NCBI RefSeq assembly: GCF_043557345.1
Contig: NZ_JBIFFV010000001.1
Location: forward strand, 1 to 64,000
DNA: 64,000 bases
Direction: 5' to 3'
DNA from: Sulfitobacter sp043557345
GTDB lineage: Bacteria > Pseudomonadota > Alphaproteobacteria > Rhodobacterales > Rhodobacteraceae
Position numbers and translations under genes: made by a program. This document shows positions 1 through 8,161 of the stretch, in pieces. The notes beneath the pieces are model-generated. The model was given only the letters and a program-made list of their open reading frames with translations. It did no database searches and was not told the DNA's origin. How positions within the stretch are numbered: position 1 is the first letter of the stretch; each line of letters opens with the position of its first letter.

Positions 1-457
1 CCCGTCTGGCGCCCCGCCGTGCGCCTCAGCGCCGCCGGTGAAGGGGGTTCTAAGGCGAGTGAAGCAAAGCCGCAAGCAGAAATTTGAGAAAAGACGATAT
101 TTCGGGGAACCTGTCGGCAAGTTGCTGAAATGGCTTGCTTTTTCATCGCGCACCACTCGCGAGCCACGCCCCGACGGGGGGGCATAAAGCAGAGTCCAAG
201 CCTCGATAGCTGGGTGAATCAGCTCCGCGCTTAGCCGCCAAGAGACGGGATGTTTGATAAATCGCCCTAATCTCGCGCGACTCGTGGGGGGGGGCTTTCG
301 GTAGGGCGGCCCCTGACCTGAGGGAACCCTCAAAGGAATGAGCGTAGGGAATGGGCATATGCACAGCAGACTGCCCCGCGCCTCCCTCACACAGCATTCC
401 GCAAGGGCGAAATGCACCGTTCAGCGATGCAACTGCGTCAATCAATTCAAGGAAATG
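1..457. other. Left-edge region with no supported gene
   Basis: I find no convincing gene here. Open frames across it have odd composition and no recognisable domain or ribosome binding site. In many alphaproteobacteria secE and nusG follow tuf and tRNA-Trp in the direction of transcription, which would place them here on the minus strand, but no SecE-like sequence is visible; they may lie beyond the edge or elsewhere. The stretch 30-110 is A+G-rich on the plus strand and might be a leader or spacer of an RNA operon, but that is a guess. Confidence 0.4.
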
Positions 458-533
458 TGGCAGGGGCTGAGGGACTCGAACCCACGACCCTCGGTTTTGG
501 AGACCGATGCTCTACCAACTGAGCTAAACCCCT
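458..533 (-). tRNA. tRNA-Trp (CCA anticodon)
   Basis: The reverse strand folds as a full cloverleaf. The acceptor stem starts AGGGG and pairs with the 3' CCCCT. The D arm carries AGCTCAGTTGGTAGAGC, the anticodon loop CTCCAAA gives anticodon CCA, and the T arm carries GGTTCGAGTCC. The 3' CCA is encoded in the DNA. It lies downstream of tuf on the same strand, the usual alphaproteobacterial arrangement, although an opposite-strand gene now separates the two. Confidence 0.95.
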
Positions 534-676
534 ATGCCGGTGGCTTGGGTAGTCGCAAACGGGCTGCGGATCAAGAGCAGATCTGACCTTTCCGCCGATA
601 TTCTCTTCTTTGGGGAACATTGACCGTCCAGCTTACGTTTTCCCGTCGAACCAAGCCCGAAATTGGAGGACGACCG

Positions 677-1174
677 ATGACTATGAACAATCTCAAAGAC
701 GTCTACACCGACCAGCTGCAAGACCTCTACTCTGCCTGCAAGCAATCGCTCGAAGCGACCAATGCTCTGGGCCGCGCGGCGGAAGACAAGGAGCTGAGCG
801 AAGCGCTGATCGACGGCAGCAATGGAATCGCCAAGGGCATGGATGTGCTGAAGTCCATCTGCGCCAAACATGACCTCGATCCGGATGGCGAGCACTGCCA
901 CGGGATGGAAGGCCTTGTAAAAGAGGCGCATAAACATGTGCTGGAAGAAGACTTTGGCGACAGCGATGCCCGCGATGCGATGATCATCACGCAGTACCAG
1001 CGGATGGTGCATTATGCGTTGGCGGGTTACGGCTGTGTTGTCGCCTTCGCCAATCGTCTGGGCGAGAATGAAGATGGTGCGCAACTGCAGGAGCAGCTTG
1101 ATCACACCTATGACGGCGACCGCCGCATGACCGAGATCGCAACCAAGGGTGGCGTGAACGCTGACGCGGCTTGA
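677..1174 (+). CDS. DUF892 (YciE/YciF) ferritin-like protein
   Basis: The predicted protein has 165 residues, is rich in acidic residues and His, and has the helical pattern of DUF892 proteins: an N-terminal LKDVYTDQLQDLYSA helix, a middle segment with GLVKEAHKHVLEE, and a C-terminal helix with Gln-Tyr-Gln-Arg-Met. The family adopts a ferritin-like four-helix fold and is linked to stress responses in other bacteria; its biochemical role is not settled. I chose the ATG at 677 because GGAGGA lies six bases upstream; an in-frame ATG at 620 would add 19 residues without a comparable site. It sits opposite to and between tuf and tRNA-Trp and ends in a strong terminator. Confidence 0.85.
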   Translation: MTMNNLKDVYTDQLQDLYSACKQSLEATNALGRAAEDKELSEALIDGSNGIAKGMDVLKSICAKHDLDPDGEHCHGMEGLVKEAHKHVLEEDFGDSDARDAMIITQYQRMVHYALAGYGCVVAFANRLGENEDGAQLQEQLDHTYDGDRRMTEIATKGGVNADAA

Positions 1175-1196
1175 TTCTGGTGGGACTAGAATGACG

Positions 1197-1228
1197 AAAG
1201 CCGGCTCTTACGGGAGCCGGCTTTTTTT
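1197..1228 (+). terminator. Rho-independent terminator after the DUF892 gene
   Basis: A GC-rich stem (AGCCGGCTC pairing with GAGCCGGCT) with a short TTACG loop is followed by a run of seven T. It lies 23 bases after the stop codon. Confidence 0.85.
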
Positions 1229-1258
1229 GTCTCCGGGGGATCACAGACCCCAGCAACG

Positions 1259-1290
1259 CAAAAGGCCGCAGCAAACGCTGCGGCCTTTCG
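1259..1290 (-). terminator. Terminator downstream of tuf, possibly bidirectional
   Basis: AAAGGCCGCAGC and GCTGCGGCCTTT form a perfect stem around an AAAC loop. Read on the minus strand it lies about 40 bases beyond the tuf stop codon. T-rich bases occur on both sides, so it could also back up the terminator of the convergent DUF892 gene. Confidence 0.75.
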
Positions 1291-1329
1291 ATTCCTTCAG
1301 ACGTCAGCCTTGAAAGCCCGATCCAAAGA

Positions 1330-2505
1330 TCACTCAGTGATTTTGGAAACGACGCCCGCGCCGACAGTCCGGCCACCTTCGCGGATCGCGAAACGCAGGC
1401 CGTTTTCCATGGCGATCGGTGCGATCAGCTCAACGCCGAAGGACACGTTGTCGCCCGGCATGACCATCTCGGTCCCTTCTGCCAGCTGAACGGTGCCGGT
1501 CACGTCAGTTGTACGGAAGTAGAACTGCGGACGGTAGTTCGCGAAGAACGGCGTGTGACGGCCACCTTCCTCTTTGGTGAGGATATAGGCTTCGGCTTCG
1601 AACTTGGTGTGCGGGGTCACGGAGCCGGGCTTGCAGAGAACCTGACCACGCTCAACCCCGTCACGCTCAACGCCGCGCAGCAGGGCGCCGATGTTGTCGC
1701 CTGCTTCACCGCGGTCCAGCAGCTTGCGGAACATTTCCACGCCGGTGCAGGTGGTTTTCTTGGTGTCGCGGATGCCGACGATTTCGATCTCGTCGCCCAC
1801 GTTGATCACGCCACGCTCGACACGCCCGGTCACAACGGTACCACGACCGGAGATCGAGAAGACGTCTTCGACGGGCATCAGGAAGGGCTGGTCCACGGCA
1901 CGCTCAGGTGTCGGGATGTAGGCGTCAACTTCTTCCATCAGCTTGCGGATCGCGTTCTCGCCGATGTTCTCGTCACGGCCTTCCATCGCCGCCAGAGCGG
2001 AGCCGGGCACGACGGGGATGTCGTCGCCGGGGTAGTCGTAGGAGGACAGCAGTTCGCGGATTTCCATCTCGACGAGCTCGAGCAGCTCTTCGTCGTCAAC
2101 CTGGTCAACTTTGTTCATGAAGACGACCATGGCGGGGATGCCAACCTGACGGCCGAGCAGGATGTGCTCGCGGGTCTGGGGCATCGGGCCGTCGGCCGCG
2201 TTCACAACCAGGATCGCGCCGTCCATCTGCGCCGCACCGGTGATCATGTTTTTCACATAGTCAGCGTGGCCGGGGCAGTCGACGTGGGCGTAGTGACGGT
2301 TCTCGGTCTCATACTCGACGTGCGCGGTCGAGATGGTGATGCCGCGGGCCTTCTCTTCGGGCGCGCCGTCGATCTGGTCATACGCTTGGAAGTCACCAAA
2401 GTATTTGGTGATCGCCGCGGTCAGCGTGGTTTTACCGTGGTCAACGTGGCCGATCGTGCCGATGTTGACGTGCGGTTTGGTGCGTTCAAACTTTGCCTTT
2501 GCCAT
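1330..2505 (-). CDS. tuf: Elongation factor Tu
   Basis: The 391-residue protein is a full-length EF-Tu, the GTPase that delivers aminoacyl-tRNA to the ribosome. The G1 motif GHVDHGKT is at residues 19-26, DCPGH near 81 and NKVD near 136, followed by the two beta-barrel domains (VFSISGRGTVVTGRVERG begins domain 2). The product starts MAKAKFERTKPHVNIGTIGH, as is standard. Many proteobacteria have two tuf copies; this one is not next to fusA or rpsJ, so it is probably the copy linked to tRNA-Trp. Its leader holds a conspicuous inverted repeat, listed separately. Confidence 0.98.
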   Translation of the reverse strand: MAKAKFERTKPHVNIGTIGHVDHGKTTLTAAITKYFGDFQAYDQIDGAPEEKARGITISTAHVEYETENRHYAHVDCPGHADYVKNMITGAAQMDGAILVVNAADGPMPQTREHILLGRQVGIPAMVVFMNKVDQVDDEELLELVEMEIRELLSSYDYPGDDIPVVPGSALAAMEGRDENIGENAIRKLMEEVDAYIPTPERAVDQPFLMPVEDVFSISGRGTVVTGRVERGVINVGDEIEIVGIRDTKKTTCTGVEMFRKLLDRGEAGDNIGALLRGVERDGVERGQVLCKPGSVTPHTKFEAEAYILTKEEGGRHTPFFANYRPQFYFRTTDVTGTVQLAEGTEMVMPGDNVSFGVELIAPIAMENGLRFAIREGGRTVGAGVVSKITE

Positions 2506-2541
2506 GGTGGCGCCCTTTTAATTGAGGGGCCCCAACGGGGA

Positions 2542-2579
2542 CCCGAACCCTATCTGGCGGGCGATGTATTGGGTTCGGG
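2542..2579 (-). promoter_or_regulatory. Inverted repeat in the tuf leader
   Basis: CCCGAACCC at 2542-2550 is perfectly complementary to GGGTTCGGG at 2571-2579, a nine-base-pair stem with a 20-base loop, 36 bases upstream of the tuf start. It could form in the 5' leader RNA or bind a protein as DNA. There is no T run, so it is not a simple terminator. Confidence 0.5.
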
Positions 2580-2667
2580 CGGTAAAATCAAGCGGGACTT
2601 GCGTCTTGGCGCCACTTAAAGCCCGACGTGGGCTTGTGGCATCGGTTGGGGTCGCCCCGGCTGAGGG

Positions 2668-3246
2668 CTATTTATCCTCCGGCTCCCCGGCGGGGGACAG
2701 GGCCGTGCCGCCGTTGAACCAACCCTCTTCCCGGTTTTGCTTGACCAGATAGGTCTCGATCGCCTTGGCGGCGTTCTGGCTGAGGTTCTTGAGCTGCTCT
2801 TCGGCGGATTTGGTATAGCCCGAGCCCACCACCGGCCCCTGATCGAAGGATTCGAAGACGGTGACCTGATGCGGCTCGGGGTTCAGCTTCTTGTTCTTGG
2901 CGTCGTCCCAAACCGTGAGGTTGAGGATCAAGATTGATTTCGGTGCAAAGACCAGCGGGATGCCCGGCTGCGCCAGCACATAGCCCTCGACGCTGATTCC
3001 AAAGTGGTAGAGGCGCTCGCCCTCGTAGCGGTCAAAGCGTTCGGCGGTGGCGGCGCGCACGGCCTCGGCCAGTTCTTCCTTGCTGACCTCGCGGCTCAGC
3101 GGCCCCTTCTGCGCTTTGGGCGCCACCACGATATTGTGGTGCAGGTTGAAATCCCCCAGCGGGGTCGGCGCCTTGTCGAGGTCGGATGCCCCGTTGCAGG
3201 CGGCCAGCGTCGCGACGAAGGTCAACAGGGCAAGAACTCTCAGCAT
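2668..3246 (-). CDS. Putative lipoprotein of unknown function
   Basis: The 192-residue product begins MLRVLALLTFVATLAACN, a short lipoprotein signal peptide with lipobox LAAC (Cys at 17), so it is probably anchored to the outer or inner membrane by a lipid. The mature part has no domain I recognise; it contains a mixed region around residues 60-140 and a C-terminal helix ending in a charged tail. I chose the ATG at 3246 because GAGGG lies just upstream and the signal peptide starts there; a longer frame adds 21 unconvincing residues. It lies upstream of tuf on the same strand and divergent from the P450 gene. Confidence 0.75.
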   Translation of the reverse strand: MLRVLALLTFVATLAACNGASDLDKAPTPLGDFNLHHNIVVAPKAQKGPLSREVSKEELAEAVRAATAERFDRYEGERLYHFGISVEGYVLAQPGIPLVFAPKSILILNLTVWDDAKNKKLNPEPHQVTVFESFDQGPVVGSGYTKSAEEQLKNLSQNAAKAIETYLVKQNREEGWFNGGTALSPAGEPEDK

Positions 3247-3373
3247 GGGCGATCCCTCAGGGGTGTTAAGGTTTCGAAAAGGGGTAGCCGATGGGCCCAA
3301 GGGGCGCAATCATTTGCCGCAGTTGCGCAGCCCCCCGGCCGGTCTATCTTGGACAGTGAGTGAGGAGAGCAAC

Positions 3374-4732
3374 ATGACCCAAGCCCGCCCCCTGCCCGTT
3401 CGCGTGCCACTCGTTACCGAGCCTGTCGGCATGCTCGGCAGTCTTCAGATGGCGCGGCGCAATGTGCTCAGCATCATTCCCAAGATCGCCATGACCCAGC
3501 CCATGGTCTCGGGCAAGACCGGCAAGCGCTGGCATATGGTGATGGACCCCGGCGCGATCCGGCAGATCCTCTTGGACCGGGTGGAGGATTACCCAAAGTC
3601 CGACGTCACCAAGAACCTGCTGCGCCCCGCGATCGGCGAGTCGCTCTTTATCGCCGAAGGCGCGCATTGGCGCTGGCAGCGCCGCACCGCCGCGCCCGTA
3701 TTTTCGCAACGCAATGTGCGCAACCTCGCCCCGGTGATGAGCGCCGCCGCCACCCGCTCAGCCGAGCGCATCGCCGCCGCCGGGCCACGCGCGGTCAACA
3801 TGCTCGACGAGATGGTGACGACGACCTTCGAGGTGATCGGCGACGTGACTTTCTCGGGCGACGCCACCTTCGACCGTGACAAGGTGCATGGCGCCATCGA
3901 CGATTATATTGCCGAGGCCGGCAAGATCAGCCTGTTCGACATTCTCGGCCTGCCCGACTGGCTGCCGCGCCCGGGGCGGATGATGTCCGGCCAAGCGCTC
4001 AAGCAGATGAAGGCGATGGCCGATCAGGCGATCGAGGCGCGGGTGGCGCGCGGCCATGACGGCACGCCCGATCTCTTGGACCTGCTTTTGGAGGGCGAAG
4101 ACCCCAAGACCAAGCGCCAGATGAACACCGGCGAGTTGCGCGACAACCTGCTGACCTTCATCGTCGCCGGCCATGAAACCACGGCGCTGACGCTGGCGTG
4201 GTCGATGTATCTGATGGGTTTCGATCCCGAGATGCAGACCCGTGCCCGCGCCGAGGTGCGCGAGGTGCTGCAGGGCCGCGCCTGCACCGGTGAGGACGTG
4301 GACAAGCTGCCGCTGGTGCGGATGATCATCGACGAGGCGCTGCGCCTCTACCCCGCCGCCGGGATCATTTCGCGCACGGCGCAGAAACGCGACAGGCTCT
4401 GCGACCGCGAAATACGCCCCGGCGACACGGTGATGATCCCGATCTACGCGCTTGGCCGCAACGAATTGCTCTGGGACGATCCCGATGCCTTCCGGCCCGA
4501 GCGTTTCGCCGACCGCAAGGCGATCGACCGCTACGCCTATCTGCCCTTCGGAGACGGGCCGCGCATCTGCATCGGGGCGAGTTTCGCCTTGCAGGAGGCG
4601 GTGATCATCCTCGCCACGCTGCTGGGGCGGTTCAGGTTCACCCCGGTGCCGGGGCGCGACCCCAAGCCGGTGATGATCCTGACCCTGCGCCCCGAAGGCG
4701 GCGTCTGGATGACCGCCGAGCCGCTGGACTGA
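3374..4732 (+). CDS. Cytochrome P450
   Basis: The 452-residue protein has all P450 landmarks. The I-helix oxygen-activation motif AGHETT is near residue 271, the K-helix ExxR motif EALR near 320, the PERF-type motif FRPERF near 375, and the haem-ligand loop FGDGPRICIG near 392 with the axial Cys. The haem loop and the ExxR context resemble class-E monooxygenases (fatty-acid or sterol hydroxylase type) rather than the camphor type. No N-terminal membrane anchor is evident. The start at 3374 is preceded by GAGGAG. No ferredoxin or reductase gene is adjacent, so its electron donor must lie elsewhere; the substrate is unknown. Confidence 0.93.
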   Translation: MTQARPLPVRVPLVTEPVGMLGSLQMARRNVLSIIPKIAMTQPMVSGKTGKRWHMVMDPGAIRQILLDRVEDYPKSDVTKNLLRPAIGESLFIAEGAHWRWQRRTAAPVFSQRNVRNLAPVMSAAATRSAERIAAAGPRAVNMLDEMVTTTFEVIGDVTFSGDATFDRDKVHGAIDDYIAEAGKISLFDILGLPDWLPRPGRMMSGQALKQMKAMADQAIEARVARGHDGTPDLLDLLLEGEDPKTKRQMNTGELRDNLLTFIVAGHETTALTLAWSMYLMGFDPEMQTRARAEVREVLQGRACTGEDVDKLPLVRMIIDEALRLYPAAGIISRTAQKRDRLCDREIRPGDTVMIPIYALGRNELLWDDPDAFRPERFADRKAIDRYAYLPFGDGPRICIGASFALQEAVIILATLLGRFRFTPVPGRDPKPVMILTLRPEGGVWMTAEPLD

Positions 4733-4733
4733 C

Positions 4734-4751
4734 CGCGCCCCGAGGGGCGCG
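4734..4751. terminator. Possible bidirectional terminator between P450 and parC
   Basis: CGCGCCCC and GGGGCGCG form an almost gapless GC hairpin in the 25-base gap between the two convergent genes. It lacks a clear T run on either side, so termination here is only suggested. Confidence 0.35.
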
Positions 4752-4757
4752 GGTGTT

Positions 4758-7199
4758 TCACGTGAACTTGTTGTCGCGCGGGAAGCCGCGGGGGGCCATG
4801 CGGCCCGAGCTTGCGCGCTTGCCGGTCCATTCGGCCAGATCGGCCTCGGTCCGGGTGCGGCCCGCCGGATCCTGCCAGCTGAGACCCGCCTCGCGCGTGA
4901 AGGTGATGGCGTCCGACAACCCGCCGTCCTTGAATTTCTGCAGGCGCACGCCCTTGCCCCGGCCCATCTCGGGCAACTCGTCGAGGCCGAAGACCAGCAC
5001 CTTGCGGTTCTCGCCCACAGTGGCGACACTGTCGCCCGACACGGGGTGACAGACCAGCGCAGTGACCCCCTCACCGCGCACGTTCAGCACCTGTTTGCCG
5101 CTGCGGGTCTGGGCCACAACGTCATCCTCGGGCACGACAAAACCATCGCCTGCCGTGGAGGCCACCAGCAGCTTGCGCCCCGGCTGGTGGATAAAGAGCG
5201 AGACGATCTGCACCTCGTTGGGCAGGTCGACCATCAGGCGCAGGGGCTCGCCCATGCCGCGCCCGCCCGGCAGGTTGGCGGCGGAGAGGGTGTAGAACCG
5301 CCCGTTCGAGCCGAAAACCAAAAGCCGATCCGTCGTCTCGGCATGGAAGATGAAGCGCGGCCCGTCGCCGTCCTTGAACTTCAACTCGCGCCCGAGGTCG
5401 ATATGGCCGGTCATGGCGCGAATCCAGCCCATCTGGGAGCAGACCACGGTGATCGGCTCGCGGTCGATCATCGCCTCGATCGGCACCTCCTCGACCTCTC
5501 CGGCGGTGTCGAACTCGGTCAGGCGCTGGCCGCGTTTGACGCCATCGATCACCCAATCCTTGCCGAACTGCTTTTTCGTCGCACGCAGCTGGTCGGCGAT
5601 GGTGGACCATTGCAGGTCCTCGCTCTCGAGCAGGTCTTCGAGCCCCGCACGTTCGGTCATCAGCGCGTCGCGCTCGGCGACCAGCGCGTCTTCTTCCAGA
5701 CGCCGCAAGGACCGCAGGCGCATGTTGAGAATCGCCTCGGCCTGCACGTCCGAGAGCCCGTTCTCGCGGCCGGCAAAGCTGTGCGGCACGGCGCGGGTCT
5801 CGCCGCTCTCGGCCAGCACGCCGATGGCCTGCGCCTCGGCATCGGCGATCACCGCAAGCTTCGAGACATCGACCCCGGCCAGCGGCGAGACGTAAGCCGC
5901 CTCGTCCATGGCGCGGCTGAGGGTGTCCTGATGCGCGCGGCTCCAGTCCTCGTACATCAGCGCGGCCTTGGGGTCCTCGTCGTAGCGGATGATCTCGATC
6001 ACCCGGTCGAGATTCAGAAACGCCGTGATCAGCCCCTGCAGCACTTCGAGCCGGTGGTCGATCTTGTCCATCCGGTGCCGCGAGCGGCGTTGCAGCACCT
6101 CGCGCCGGTGGTCGAGGAAGGCGCGCAGCACTTCCTTGAGCGAGCAGACCTTGGGCGTCTGCCCGTCGATCAGCACGTTCATATTGAGCGAGAATCGCAC
6201 CTCGAGATCCGAGTTACGGAACAGCATGCCCATGAGCACGTTCGGATCGACGTTTTTGGACCGCGGTTCAATGATCATGCGAATGTCTTCGGCAGATTCG
6301 TCGCGGATGTCGGCGAGAATCGGGATCTTTTTGGTCTGGATCAGCTCGGCGATCTTCTCGATCAGCTTGGACTTCTGGACCTGATAGGGAATCTCGGTGA
6401 CGACGATCTGCCACGCGCCACGACCCAGATCCTCGACCTCCCAGCGGCAGCGCAGCCGGAAGGAGCCGCGACCGGTGCGATAGGCGTTGGCGATGTTCTC
6501 GGGCGGTTCGACGATGACGCCGCCGGTGGGGAAATCCGGGCCGGGCACGTAGTTCAACAGCGTGTCATCGCGGGCGTCAGGCTTCTTGATCAGGTGGATA
6601 CAGGCGTCGCAAAGCTCGGCGATGTTATGCGGCGGAATGTTGGTGGCCATGCCCACGGCGATGCCAGAGGAGCCATTGGCCAGAAGGTTCGGGAACTGCG
6701 CCGGCAGCACGACAGGCTCGGTCAGCGTGCCGTCGTAGTTCTCGCGGAAGTCGACGGCGTTCTCGTTCAACCCTTCCAGCATGGCCTCGGCCACGGCGGT
6801 CATCCGCGCCTCGGTGTAGCGCGAGGCGGCGGGGTTGTCGCCGTCGATATTGCCGAAGTTGCCCTGCCCGTCGACCAGCGGGTAGCGCACGTTGAAATCC
6901 TGCGCCAGACGCGCCATCGCGTCGTAGATCGCGGCATCGCCATGCGGGTGGTAGTTACCCATCACGTCGCCCGAGATCTTGGCCGACTTACGGAAACCGC
7001 CCGTCGAGGACAGGCGCAGTTCGCGCATGGCATAGAGAATGCGGCGGTGCACCGGTTTCAGCCCGTCACGCGCATCGGGCAGCGCCCGGTGCATGATCGT
7101 GCTCAGCGCATAGGTCAGGTAACGATCCCCCAAGGCGCGGCGCAGCGGCTCGGACAGGTCATTCGGGTCGAGTTCTGGGGGTGTGCTTGTGTCTGACAT
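4758..7199 (-). CDS. parC: DNA topoisomerase IV subunit A
   Basis: The 813-residue protein is the DNA-cleaving subunit of topoisomerase IV, which decatenates daughter chromosomes with ParE. The breakage-rejoining domain is intact: the GLKPVHRRILYAM region, the GNYHPHGD motif and the active-site tyrosine at 128 in SRYTEARM. The C-terminal half has beta-pinwheel-like repeats. It lacks a GyrA-box of type QRRGGKG, and the N-terminus (DLSEPLRRALGDRYLTYALST) matches ParC rather than GyrA. I chose the ATG at 7199 because the product then starts MSDTSTPPELDPNDL; a frame upstream adds 27 residues without support. Confidence 0.95.
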   Translation of the reverse strand: MSDTSTPPELDPNDLSEPLRRALGDRYLTYALSTIMHRALPDARDGLKPVHRRILYAMRELRLSSTGGFRKSAKISGDVMGNYHPHGDAAIYDAMARLAQDFNVRYPLVDGQGNFGNIDGDNPAASRYTEARMTAVAEAMLEGLNENAVDFRENYDGTLTEPVVLPAQFPNLLANGSSGIAVGMATNIPPHNIAELCDACIHLIKKPDARDDTLLNYVPGPDFPTGGVIVEPPENIANAYRTGRGSFRLRCRWEVEDLGRGAWQIVVTEIPYQVQKSKLIEKIAELIQTKKIPILADIRDESAEDIRMIIEPRSKNVDPNVLMGMLFRNSDLEVRFSLNMNVLIDGQTPKVCSLKEVLRAFLDHRREVLQRRSRHRMDKIDHRLEVLQGLITAFLNLDRVIEIIRYDEDPKAALMYEDWSRAHQDTLSRAMDEAAYVSPLAGVDVSKLAVIADAEAQAIGVLAESGETRAVPHSFAGRENGLSDVQAEAILNMRLRSLRRLEEDALVAERDALMTERAGLEDLLESEDLQWSTIADQLRATKKQFGKDWVIDGVKRGQRLTEFDTAGEVEEVPIEAMIDREPITVVCSQMGWIRAMTGHIDLGRELKFKDGDGPRFIFHAETTDRLLVFGSNGRFYTLSAANLPGGRGMGEPLRLMVDLPNEVQIVSLFIHQPGRKLLVASTAGDGFVVPEDDVVAQTRSGKQVLNVRGEGVTALVCHPVSGDSVATVGENRKVLVFGLDELPEMGRGKGVRLQKFKDGGLSDAITFTREAGLSWQDPAGRTRTEADLAEWTGKRASSGRMAPRGFPRDNKFT

Positions 7200-7411
7200 G
7201 ACGGGTCTTTTAGCCAAGCACGCCAGAGCGGGCAAGCGACAGATTACCCGCAAACGACTCGGCAAAATCGCCGCTGTCACGGTTTCAAGTGAGAAAAAAG
7301 CAATACTTTTCGGCTATGCGAATTCTTGCCAATCGGAAATGAACCATTCGCGAAGTTTCGCGTTGGTCTCTCACAGCAACATGGTTTGACACGGGACGAG
7401 GAACGGCGAAA

Positions 7412-8104
7412 ATGAAACGGTTCATCTTTTTGACATTTGGTTTCATGGGCTGGGCATTCTACGAGATGAGCGGCGGCGCGGATTTCGTGCCTGCAGGACC
7501 GCAAATGGCCAGCGCCGAAGCCGCAGAATCGGCTCTGATCGCCAATGCGAACCCCTCTTCAAACCTTGTCACTGCCACCGCGGCAAACGCGGCCCGCAAG
7601 GCGGAGAGCCCGATCACCCCCTTCGCCGAACGCACACCCGCCCGTGATACCACAGCCACCCGCGTGGCACTGAACCTCACAACGCTCAGCGACCTGCCGC
7701 AGGTCAATGACGGGATGGTGCAAAAGGCCGTGGCAACCCCTGCGGACCGCGCCGGGGCGAAGGTGGTCAAGGCCAAGGCTGTCAGCGCCCCTGCCCCTCA
7801 GGTTGAGAAAGCCGCCTACACGACGACAACCGCCAGCGCGCCCGTCGTGATCCCAAGCCTGATTGACGGTGCTGAAAGCGACGCAACCTATGTCAGCACG
7901 ACGCAGGCCGACATCCGCAAGGTAAACGGCACCCGTGTCAACGTTCGCGGCGGTCCGGGCACTAACTTCGGCGTGGTCGGCAAGCTCGGCAAAGGCGATG
8001 CCGTCGAAGTGATCGAAGACAACGGCGCAGGCTGGGTGCGTTTCCGCAGCGTCGACGGCAGCGAATCCGGCTGGATGGCCGACTTCCTCCTCAACAACGG
8101 CTAA
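7412..8104 (+). CDS. SH3b-domain envelope protein
   Basis: The 230-residue protein starts with a hydrophobic segment (residues 3-17), probably a signal anchor, followed by a long Ala/Thr/Pro-rich linker and a C-terminal bacterial SH3 domain from about residue 165 to 230. The SH3 hallmark is GTRVNVRGGPGTNFGVV followed by GWVRFRS and SGWMADFLL. Such domains often bind peptidoglycan or occur as envelope adaptors; no catalytic domain is present. It is divergent from parC across a 212-base gap and ends just before a strong hairpin. Confidence 0.85.
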   Translation: MKRFIFLTFGFMGWAFYEMSGGADFVPAGPQMASAEAAESALIANANPSSNLVTATAANAARKAESPITPFAERTPARDTTATRVALNLTTLSDLPQVNDGMVQKAVATPADRAGAKVVKAKAVSAPAPQVEKAAYTTTTASAPVVIPSLIDGAESDATYVSTTQADIRKVNGTRVNVRGGPGTNFGVVGKLGKGDAVEVIEDNGAGWVRFRSVDGSESGWMADFLLNNG

Positions 8105-8131
8105 CTTGCCAATCCTATAGCATCGCGCGAT

Positions 8132-8159
8132 GAAGGGCCCTTCAAACGAAGGGCCCTTT
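8132..8159 (+). terminator. Hairpin between the SH3 gene and the next start codon
   Basis: GAAGGGCCCTTC with CGAAGGGCCCTTT forms a strong stem around a short loop, followed by only three T. It ends two bases before the ATG of the next gene, so it may terminate the SH3 transcript, control translation of the downstream gene, or both. Confidence 0.65.
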
Positions 8160-8161
8160 GC

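Noticed and set aside
143..445. A 100-residue frame on the minus strand downstream of tRNA-Trp
   Set aside because: No ribosome binding site, odd composition and no homology; it overlaps what would be a leader or spacer.
338..586. An 82-residue plus-strand frame across tRNA-Trp
   Set aside because: It reads through the tRNA in antisense and its terminal residues are encoded by the tRNA; not a protein gene.
1555..2619. A long plus-strand frame antisense to tuf
   Set aside because: It mirrors tuf codons in high-G+C DNA and has no recognisable domain or ribosome binding site.
5046..7196. A 716-codon plus-strand frame antisense to parC
   Set aside because: Long antisense frames arise by chance in G+C-rich genes; its His/Arg/Gly-rich translation is typical of such shadows.
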